NCBI GenBank assembly: GCA_002422455.1 | Contig: DIVK01000016.1 | Span: forward strand, 2,756-8,505 | DNA: 5,750 nt | Direction of reading: 5' to 3' | Source: Rhodoferax sp. UBA6134 | GTDB lineage: Bacteria; Pseudomonadota; Gammaproteobacteria; Burkholderiales; Burkholderiaceae_C | Position numbers and translations under genes: made by a program | In this document: in pieces, positions 1 to 5,271 of the stretch | Layout: each line of letters starts with the position of its first letter | Numbering within the stretch: the stretch's first letter is position 1 | The notes under the pieces: generated by a model | Databases searched by the model: none | Told to the model about the DNA's origin: nothing | The model's input: the letters and a program-made list of their open reading frames with translations, nothing else

Positions 1-2520
1 GGCGGGCAGGAACATCCACTCCTTGGCGGGCCGATCAGCCGGCATTTCTGCCGAGACAATCTTGAAACCCTGCTCCATGCCGAGTTTTTCGGCGCGGCTG
101 CCAAAACGCACCTGCGTGATCAACAAGGCATCGCCCTGCGCCATCACGGTGATGCCGGCACTGGCAAAACGTTCGCGCGCCGTGCCTTGCGGGCCCAGCG
201 GCAGCAACACGCCCTTGCGGATGTCCTTGCCGTCGATATTGATGCCCTCGATCCAGATCCGCTTGCCCGCATTGGCGGGTTGGGCTTCAATCAACTGGCT
301 GATTTGGGCCGCGGACACCTCGGTGTACGGCGGGTAAGCCATGTCCCACCAGTAACCCGGGCGGAACAGCGTGAAAGTGACCAGCAGCAGCGCGATGGTT
401 TCATACCAGCGCGACTTGACCAGAAAATGGCCCTGCGTGGCCGCGGCAAACACCAGCATGGCCACGGTGGCGCTGACCACGGTCAAAATCAGGTGCAGCG
501 GCCCGCTCAGCCCGATCATCAGCAACTGGGTGTTGAAGATGAACAAAAAGGGCAGGATGGCCGTGCGCATGCTGTAGAAAAACGCCGTCACCCCGGCCTT
601 GATCGGGTCGCAGCGCGCAATGGCCGCCGCGGCAAATGACGCCAGTCCCACCGGCGGCGTCACGTCGGCCATCAAGCCAAAGTAAAAGACGAACAGGTGC
701 ACCGCGATCAGCGGCACGATCAGGCCGCTTTGCGCGCCCAGCTCCACCACCACCGGCGCCATCAGCGTGGAGACCACGATGTAATTGGCCGTGGTCGGCA
801 GGCCCATGCCCAGGATCAGGCTGATGACCGCCACCAGCATCAGCATCAGCATCAGGTTGCCGCCCGACAGCAACTCGACAATCTCGGTCATGACCAGGCC
901 GATGCCAGTCAGCGACACCGTGCCCACGATGATGCCGGCGGCCGCCGTGGCCACGCCAATGCCGATCATGTTGCGCGCGCCGGTGACCAGGCCGTCGATC
1001 AGATCCAGTACCCCTTGGCGTGCCGCCAGGCCCAAATCACTGCGGCCACGGAACCAGGAAATGATGGGCTTTTGCGTCAGCATGACAAAAATCATGAACA
1101 TCGTGGCCCAGAAAGCAGACAAGCCGGGCGACATTTGCTCGACCATCAGGCACCAGATCAACACCACCACGGCCAACAGGTAATGCAGGCCGGATTTGAC
1201 GGTAGGCCCGGTCTCGGGCAGTTCAAACACCTGGGCGTTCGGGTCGTCGAGTTCCAGTTCGGGTTGGCGGGCGCCGAACCACAACAGGCCGACATAGGCC
1301 GCCAGCAGGCCCGCACCGATCACCCAGACGGCGGCGTCACCCATGACCGTCTTGATCCAGCCAATGCCCCAGTAGACCGCACCCGACAGCACGATGAAAC
1401 CCGCCACCGTGAAGCCAAAAGACAAGAGGCGCGAACCCGCCGAGCCGAGATGGCGCCGTGGCAGTCCGACCATGTTGTTTTTCAGGGCCTCGATGTGGAC
1501 GATGTAGAGCAGGGCAATGTAGGAAATGATGGCCGGCAGAAAAGCGTGCTTCATGACCTCGATGTAGGGAATGCCCACGTACTCCACCATCAGGAAAGCC
1601 GCCGCGCCCATTACCGGCGGCATCAGCTGGCCATTGACCGAGCTCGACACCTCGACCGCCGCCGCCTGGTCAGGGCGGTAGCCGACGCGCTTCATGAGCG
1701 GAATGGTGAAGGTGCCGGTGGTCACCACATTGGCAATGGATGAGCCCGAAATGATGCCGGTGGCCGCCGACGACAACACCGCCGCCTTGGCCGGGCCACC
1801 GCGCATGTGGCCGAGCAGGGCGAACGCCGATTTGATGAAGTAGTTGCCGGCACCGGCCTTGTCCAGCAAGGAGCCAAACAGCACAAACAGGAAAATGAAA
1901 CTGCTGGAAACGCCCAAGGCCACACCAAACACGCCTTCGGTGGTGAGCCATTGGTGACTCATGGCACGGTTCAGCGAGAAGCCGCGGTGGGCAATCATGT
2001 CGGGCATGAAGGGGCCGCCGAAGGTGTAGCCCAGGAACACCAGCGCCACGATCACCATCGGCAAACCCAGCACCCGGCGGGTGGCCTCCAGCAGCAGCAC
2101 GATGCCGACCAGACCGGTGTACACGTCCATGGCCGTCGGCTGCCCCGGACGGGTCGACAGTTCGCGGTAAAACACAAACAGGTAAACCGCACAAAACGTG
2201 CCGACGATGGCAAATATCCAGTCGGTCAGCGGCACGCGGTCGCTCGGCGAGCGCTTGAAAGCCGGGTAGGACATGAAGGACAGGAACACGGCAAAGCCGA
2301 GGTGGATGGCCCGTGTTTCGGTGTCGTTGAATACCAGCACGCCCAGACTGAACGGCAGCGGCGAGGCAATCCACAACTGAAACAGCGACCAGGCCAGCGC
2401 CACCAGCAGCAGAAAACGTTTCATCAGCGGACCGGGACTGCGCGCGCCGGTGTCGTTGTCGGCGACGAACTTTTCGACATCAATCTCTGGCACGCTGCCG
2501 TTAGCCGTTGCTGATTTCAT
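1..2520 (-). CDS. TRAP transporter fused permease (DctQ-DctM type, TAXI-associated) with C-terminal DUF3394-like domain, 3' end missing
   Basis: Inner-membrane permease of a tripartite ATP-independent periplasmic transporter, in which the small 4-helix and large 12-helix subunits are fused; it takes substrate from a TAXI receptor using an ion gradient. The frame is open for 840 codons with no stop before the window edge. Residues 1-35 are a hydrophilic cytoplasmic leader and the first helix starts near 36 (FLLLVALAWSLFQLW). Conserved DctM-type segments are visible: ATGIISGSSIANVVTTGTF at about 249-267, VNGQLMPPVMGAAAF just after 290, and GMGLPTTANYIVVSTLMAP from 571. From about 670 to the edge the sequence departs from DctM and resembles DUF3394, ending with a PDZ-like stretch (RFGSRAEKLGMEQG) and PADRPAKEWMFLPA. 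Family length suggests only some tens of residues are missing. The start at 2520 is the first ATG after the terminator; its ribosome site (AAAGAAA) is weak. Substrate is not predictable from the permease. Confidence 0.93.
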   Translation of the reverse strand, partial: MKSATANGSVPEIDVEKFVADNDTGARSPGPLMKRFLLLVALAWSLFQLWIASPLPFSLGVLVFNDTETRAIHLGFAVFLSFMSYPAFKRSPSDRVPLTDWIFAIVGTFCAVYLFVFYRELSTRPGQPTAMDVYTGLVGIVLLLEATRRVLGLPMVIVALVFLGYTFGGPFMPDMIAHRGFSLNRAMSHQWLTTEGVFGVALGVSSSFIFLFVLFGSLLDKAGAGNYFIKSAFALLGHMRGGPAKAAVLSSAATGIISGSSIANVVTTGTFTIPLMKRVGYRPDQAAAVEVSSSVNGQLMPPVMGAAAFLMVEYVGIPYIEVMKHAFLPAIISYIALLYIVHIEALKNNMVGLPRRHLGSAGSRLLSFGFTVAGFIVLSGAVYWGIGWIKTVMGDAAVWVIGAGLLAAYVGLLWFGARQPELELDDPNAQVFELPETGPTVKSGLHYLLAVVVLIWCLMVEQMSPGLSAFWATMFMIFVMLTQKPIISWFRGRSDLGLAARQGVLDLIDGLVTGARNMIGIGVATAAAGIIVGTVSLTGIGLVMTEIVELLSGGNLMLMLMLVAVISLILGMGLPTTANYIVVSTLMAPVVVELGAQSGLIVPLIAVHLFVFYFGLMADVTPPVGLASFAAAAIARCDPIKAGVTAFFYSMRTAILPFLFIFNTQLLMIGLSGPLHLILTVVSATVAMLVFAAATQGHFLVKSRWYETIALLLVTFTLFRPGYWWDMAYPPYTEVSAAQISQLIEAQPANAGKRIWIEGINIDGKDIRKGVLLPLGPQGTARERFASAGITVMAQGDALLITQVRFGSRAEKLGMEQGFKIVSAEMPADRPAKEWMFLPA
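835..855. repeat. Hexanucleotide tandem repeat CAGCAT x3.5 inside the permease gene
   Basis: Three copies of CAGCAT plus a final CAG. On the coding (minus) strand they encode alternating Leu-Met, residues 556-562 (LMLMLML), inside a hydrophobic segment just before the GMGLPTTANY motif. Changes in copy number would stay in frame and lengthen or shorten a membrane helix by two residues. Confidence 0.8.
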
Positions 2521-2532
2521 AAGAATTTCTTT

Positions 2533-2548
2533 ATCAAAGTAGTTTGAT
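2533..2548 (-). promoter_or_regulatory. Inverted repeat in the permease leader
   Basis: ATCAAA at 2533-2538 and TTTGAT at 2543-2548 form a perfect 6-base inverted repeat with a 4-base spacer. It lies between the intergenic terminator and the permease ATG, ending 12 bases upstream of that ATG. In the permease mRNA it would be a weak AT-rich hairpin close to the ribosome site; as DNA it could be a small operator. Function is inferred only from position. Confidence 0.4.
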
Positions 2549-2552
2549 CAAC

Positions 2553-2583
2553 AAAAAAAGCTCTGACAGGTCAGAGCTTTTTT
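2553..2583 (-). terminator. Rho-independent terminator between receptor and permease genes, potentially bidirectional
   Basis: A perfect 8-base inverted repeat (GCTCTGAC at 2560-2567, GTCAGAGC at 2570-2577) with a two-base centre, which would open to a four-base loop. It is flanked by seven A on the left and six T on the right, so on the minus strand the stem is followed by seven U. This is a textbook intrinsic terminator, 35 bases past the receptor stop codon and upstream of the permease start. It probably ends most receptor transcripts, with read-through supplying the permease at a lower level. The symmetrical A/T flanks mean it could also act on plus-strand transcripts, although no plus-strand gene is seen here. 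Confidence 0.9.
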
Positions 2584-2584
2584 G

Positions 2585-2597
2585 CGGACTTGGTCCG
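2585..2597 (-). other. Short GC-rich stem-loop downstream of the receptor gene
   Basis: CGGAC at 2585-2589 and GTCCG at 2593-2597 form a perfect 5-base stem with a three-base loop. It begins 21 bases past the receptor stop and abuts the intrinsic terminator. It has no T tract of its own, so it is more likely an accessory hairpin that stabilises the receptor mRNA 3' end or aids termination. Confidence 0.45.
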
Positions 2598-2618
2598 AAG
2601 ACGTTCAGCTGGGCCGGA

Positions 2619-3593
2619 TTACATCCAGCCTTTTTCCTTGTAGTACTTCACGGCGCCGGGGTGCAAGGGGGCCGACAGGCCATCCTTGATCATGCTCTTG
2701 GGAGTCAGGCCGATGAAGGCGGGGTGCAATTTTTTGAACTCGTCAAAATTCTCGAACACGGCCTTGACCAACTCGTACACGGTGGCGTCAGGCACCTTGG
2801 CCGAGGTCACGAACGAGGCCAGCACGCCGTAGGTGCGGGTCGGGTTGGGATGGCCCGCATACAAGCCGCCAGGAATGTCGACCGCGGCGTAGTAGCTGTT
2901 GGCCTTGACCAGCTTGTCCACGGCCGGCCCGGTGATCGGCACCAGTCTAGCGCCGCAGGTGGTGATCGGGTCCTGGATGTTGGCGCTCGGATGTCCCACG
3001 CCGTAGAAGAAGGCATCGATCTTGTTGTCGCACAGGGCGGCACCGTGCTCGTCGGCCTTGAGTTCGGCAGCCAGACCGAAATCGGTGGTTTTCCAGCCCA
3101 TGGCGGCCAGCAGTTCATCCATGGCGGCGCGGCTGCCGGAGCCGGGGTTGCCGACGTTCATGCGCTTGCCCTTGAGGTCTTCAAACTTGGTGATGTTGGC
3201 TTCTTTGCGGGCCAGCAGCGTGAAGGGCTCCGGGTGAATCGAGAACACCGAACGCAGGTCGGTGTGCTTGCCGTCTTTCTCGAACTGCTTGGCGCCGTTG
3301 TAGGCGTTGTACTGCACATCGGACTGGGACACGCCAAAGTCAAGCTCACCGGCCTTGATGGTGTTGATGTTCACCACCGAACCCCCGGTGGACTCCACCG
3401 AGCAGCGGTAGCCGTGCTTGGCGCGGTCTTTATTCACCAGGCGGCAGATGGCACCGCCGGCGGCGTAATACACACCCGTGACACCACCGGTGCCAATGGT
3501 CATGAATTTTTGCTGCGCCTGCACGCTGCTCACGGGAGCCATCAGGGCGGCGGTAGCTGCGATGGCACTGACAACCAGGGACAATTTTTTCAT
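2619..3593 (-). CDS. TAXI-family TRAP transporter periplasmic solute receptor
   Basis: High-affinity periplasmic binding protein that delivers a small solute to the TRAP fused permease encoded next. The 324-residue product starts with a Sec signal peptide: KK, then a hydrophobic core, with likely cleavage after VQA at residue 26. The mature N terminus carries TAXI-family hallmarks: IGTGGVTGVYYAAGGAICR (33-51), VESTGGSVVNINTIKAGELD (66-85), FGVSQSD (86-92), NVGNPGSGSR (146-155) and LCDNKIDAFFYGVGHP (187-202). Four cysteines remain after processing (50, 64, 188, 213), allowing disulfides. An upstream in-frame ATG at 3656 was rejected because it would bury the signal peptide, whereas the ATG at 3593 has GGAG five bases upstream. 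Characterised TAXI receptors bind glutamate or related dicarboxylates, but the ligand here cannot be assigned. The next gene on this strand is the permease, 98 bases away across a terminator. Confidence 0.95.
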   Translation of the reverse strand: MKKLSLVVSAIAATAALMAPVSSVQAQQKFMTIGTGGVTGVYYAAGGAICRLVNKDRAKHGYRCSVESTGGSVVNINTIKAGELDFGVSQSDVQYNAYNGAKQFEKDGKHTDLRSVFSIHPEPFTLLARKEANITKFEDLKGKRMNVGNPGSGSRAAMDELLAAMGWKTTDFGLAAELKADEHGAALCDNKIDAFFYGVGHPSANIQDPITTCGARLVPITGPAVDKLVKANSYYAAVDIPGGLYAGHPNPTRTYGVLASFVTSAKVPDATVYELVKAVFENFDEFKKLHPAFIGLTPKSMIKDGLSAPLHPGAVKYYKEKGWM

Positions 3594-3598
3594 GGGAT

Positions 3599-3602
3599 CT
3601 CC
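3599..3602 (-). promoter_or_regulatory. Ribosome binding site GGAG that fixes the receptor start
   Basis: GGAG on the minus strand lies five bases before the ATG at 3593. It is the clearest Shine-Dalgarno sequence in the window and favours this ATG over the longer in-frame reading from 3656. It fits high expression of a periplasmic receptor; the permease and both aminotransferases lack an equally good site. Confidence 0.8.
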
Positions 3603-3625
3603 AACAATAAAAATTTTCGAACGGC

Positions 3626-3648
3626 TTAAACACTTTCTGTTTAAACAG
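3626..3648. promoter_or_regulatory. Palindrome and phased direct repeat upstream of the receptor gene (candidate operator)
   Basis: CTGTTTAAACAG at 3637-3648 is a perfect 12-base palindrome, 43 bases upstream of the receptor ATG. TTAAACA occurs at 3626-3632 and again at 3641-3647, a 15-base offset. The outer bases also pair partly (ACACT 5' of it, AGTGT overlapping its right edge). Such symmetry in an AT-rich leader suits binding of a dimeric regulator, or an mRNA hairpin. No regulator gene is in the window and the protein is unknown. Confidence 0.4.
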
Positions 3649-3739
3649 TGTGACATCTTAGTTCAAAGACCGAATCCTCTTGAATTAAAAAGCAAAATAG
3701 CAACCCTGCTTTCTCATGCAAATAGCGCATATTCCGGTA
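3649..3739 (-). promoter_or_regulatory. AT-rich intergenic region upstream of the receptor, likely holding its promoter
   Basis: This stretch separates the class III aminotransferase stop from the receptor leader and is far richer in A/T than the genes. No canonical sigma-70 promoter stands out. Candidates on the minus strand are TTGAAC near 3660 without a good -10, and TTGCAT with TATTTT at a 16-base spacing. A partial sigma-54-like arrangement (GG and TTGCT at the correct 10-base gap, 3691-3706) lacks the CAC of the -24 box. There is no strong terminator after the aminotransferase, so read-through from it is possible. Confidence 0.35.
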
Positions 3740-5113
3740 TCAGGCGGGCATGGACAAGTGGATGGCCTGCGCCAGCCGCGCCACGATCAGCGCCAGTTCG
3801 TCCTCACTGGCAATGAACGGTGGCGCCAGCAAAATGTGGTCGCCGCAGCGCCCGTCCACTGTGCCGCCCATGGGGTAACACATCAGGCCCAGCGCCATGG
3901 CCTCGCGCTTGACGCGGGCGTGCAGTTTGAGCGCCGGGTCAAACCACTGGCGTGAGGCGCGGTCGGCCACCAGCTCCAGACCCCAGAACAAACCGCGGCC
4001 GCGGATGTCGCCCACATGCGGATGGTCGGCAAACGCCTGCTGCAGCAAGCCGCGCAGCGTCTGGCCGCGCGCCTGTACCTGCGCCACCAGGCCGTCGCGC
4101 GCTATGACCCGCTGCACGGCCAGCGCGGCCGCGCAGGCCACGGCATGGCCCAGGTAGGTGTGGCCGTGCTGAAACAGGCCGCTGCCAGCACGGAACACAT
4201 CAACCAGTTTTTTCTGCGCCAGCACCGCACCAATCGGTTGGTAGCCGCCGCCGAGACCCTTGGCAATGGCCAGCAAATCAGGTACCACGCCCTCCTGTTC
4301 ACAGGCGTGCAGCGTGCCGGTGCGGCCCATGCCGCACATCACCTCGTCCAGAATCAGCAAAATGCCGTGGCGGTCGCAAAGTTCCCGAATGCCCTTGAAG
4401 TAGCCCGGCACCGGCGGCAACACGCCGGCCGTGGCGCCACCCACGGTTTCGGCGACAAAAGCCATGACGTTTTCCGGGCCCAGGCGCGCAAAGCTTTGTT
4501 CCAGTTCGGCCACCAGCCGCTGGCCGTAGGCTTCTGGCGTCTCGTCAGGCGCGCGGTCGCGGTACTCGTAGCAGGGCGCCACGTGGGCCACGTCGATGAG
4601 CAGCGGCTCGAACTGGGCGCGGCGCCAGGCATTGCCCCCCACCGCCAGCGCGCCCAGGGTGTTGCCGTGGTAGCTTTGCCGCCGCGCCACAAAATGGCGG
4701 CGTTGCGGCTGACCGATCTCGACAAAATACTGCCGCGCCATCTTGAGCGCCGCCTCCATCGCCTCCGAACCGCCACTGACAAAGTACACATGGCTCATGC
4801 CGGCCGGGGCCGACGCAATCAGCACATCGGCCAGTTCCTCGGCCACTTCGGTCGTGAAGAAACTGGTGTGGGCGTAGGCCAGCCGGTCAATCTGGGCGTG
4901 CATGGCTGCCAGCACCTCGGGGTGACCGTGACCCAGGCAGGACACGGCAGCACCGCCGCAGGCATCCAGGTAGGTCTTGCCGCTGGCATCGGTCAGGGTG
5001 ATGCCCCGGCCTGACACCGCCAACGGCAACTGGTGCTGCAACTGGCGGTGAAAGACATGGGTGGTGTCGGGATGAACCGCCGTGGTGGGGGGGATGGGGC
5101 TGCCGATGTTCAT
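3740..5113 (-). CDS. Class III (fold type I) PLP-dependent aminotransferase
   Basis: Transfers an amino group, usually from an omega- or alpha-amino donor, to a 2-oxo acid such as pyruvate or 2-oxoglutarate; cytoplasmic. Numbered from the ATG at 5113 the product has 457 residues, typical for the family. Visible landmarks: YLDACGGAAVSCLGHGHP (48-65) at the active-site entrance, phosphate-binding VSGGSEAMEAALKMAR (112-127), YHG (148-150) stacking on the cofactor, E222, ILDEVMCGMGRTG (254-266) whose D256 contacts the pyridine nitrogen, and AIAKGLGGGYQPIGAVL (282-298) with Schiff-base lysine K285. HGHTYLGHAVACAAALAV follows at about 318-335. The frame is open back to an ATG at 5269, but the extra 52 residues are low-complexity and cross the predicted promoter at 5198-5226, so 5113 is preferred; it has no clear ribosome site. 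Substrate is undetermined; neighbouring TRAP genes make metabolism of an imported amine, amino acid or keto acid plausible. Confidence 0.9.
   Translation of the reverse strand: MNIGSPIPPTTAVHPDTTHVFHRQLQHQLPLAVSGRGITLTDASGKTYLDACGGAAVSCLGHGHPEVLAAMHAQIDRLAYAHTSFFTTEVAEELADVLIASAPAGMSHVYFVSGGSEAMEAALKMARQYFVEIGQPQRRHFVARRQSYHGNTLGALAVGGNAWRRAQFEPLLIDVAHVAPCYEYRDRAPDETPEAYGQRLVAELEQSFARLGPENVMAFVAETVGGATAGVLPPVPGYFKGIRELCDRHGILLILDEVMCGMGRTGTLHACEQEGVVPDLLAIAKGLGGGYQPIGAVLAQKKLVDVFRAGSGLFQHGHTYLGHAVACAAALAVQRVIARDGLVAQVQARGQTLRGLLQQAFADHPHVGDIRGRGLFWGLELVADRASRQWFDPALKLHARVKREAMALGLMCYPMGGTVDGRCGDHILLAPPFIASEDELALIVARLAQAIHLSMPA
5087..5093. repeat. Seven-base G tract (C7 on coding strand) in codons 7-9 of the class III aminotransferase
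   Basis: On the coding strand this reads as C7, spanning the end of Ile7 and Pro8-Pro9. A slip of one base would frameshift the gene immediately after its start. A G6 run (5138-5143) also lies in its untranslated leader. Confidence 0.7.
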
Positions 5114-5197
5114 GGTGATGCGCAATGACGATGCAATGGGGGGAGGCGTGGGCGTGAGGGCCAAATTGAGGGTGCCTGAAGCAGACAGATTATTCAT

Positions 5198-5226
5198 ATA
5201 GTATAAAAACCTTGGCGTCATGTCCA
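5198..5226 (-). promoter_or_regulatory. Candidate sigma-70 promoter for the class III aminotransferase
   Basis: On the minus strand TGGACA (5221-5226, five of six consensus bases) is followed 17 bases later by TACTAT (5198-5203), or 15 bases later by the closer match TATACT (5200-5205). Transcription would begin near 5190, leaving a leader of roughly 75-80 bases before the ATG at 5113 and excluding the longer upstream readings of the gene. Confidence 0.45.
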
Positions 5227-5259
5227 GGGCGATTTTTCTCAACATGAGACCAGCCCACG

Positions 5260-5265
5260 CATAAT
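5260..5265 (+). promoter_or_regulatory. Candidate -10 element for the D-amino-acid aminotransferase
   Basis: CATAAT matches TATAAT at five of six bases and ends six bases before the A of the ATG at 5272. A start at the usual distance would fall on or beside the start codon, predicting a leaderless mRNA. The -35 region is poor (TCAACA at 5239-5244 with a 15-base spacing is the best seen). It lies back to back with the minus-strand promoter. Confidence 0.4.
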
Positions 5266-5271
5266 TCACAC

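Noticed and set aside
697..1743. Long plus-strand ORF rich in His, Gln and Asp with an HQHQHQ repeat
   Set aside because: It is the exact antisense of permease codons; its composition is what results when a GC-rich membrane protein gene is read backwards. No family motif or ribosome site.
1670..2374. Minus-strand ORF of 234 residues overlapping the permease in another frame
   Set aside because: Pro/Arg/His-rich composition without helices; the permease frame carries the conserved TRAP motifs.
2544..3629. 361-residue plus-strand ORF opposite the receptor
   Set aside because: It is codon-phase antisense of the receptor gene, rich in Gly/Val/His, with no recognisable domain, and it begins within the terminator.
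3594..3656. N-terminal extension of the receptor starting at 3656
   Set aside because: It would place 21 polar residues before a normal signal peptide, and the GGAG site supports the ATG at 3593.
3690..3716. Terminator after the class III aminotransferase
   Set aside because: Only a 4-base AGCA/TGCT stem or a 5-base AAAGC/GCTTT stem with a 14-base loop precedes the T-rich stretch; too weak to call.
3716..3730. ATGC/GCAT inverted repeat just past the aminotransferase stop
   Set aside because: A 4-base stem with a 7-base loop is expected by chance.
4016..5014. 332-residue plus-strand ORF opposite the class III aminotransferase
   Set aside because: Shadow of the aminotransferase, whose catalytic motifs are all intact on the minus strand.
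5138..5172. Possible G-quadruplex on the plus strand upstream of the class III aminotransferase
   Set aside because: Four G runs exist but the loops are 6, 5 and 9 bases, so it would be weak; not distinguishable from GC-rich background.
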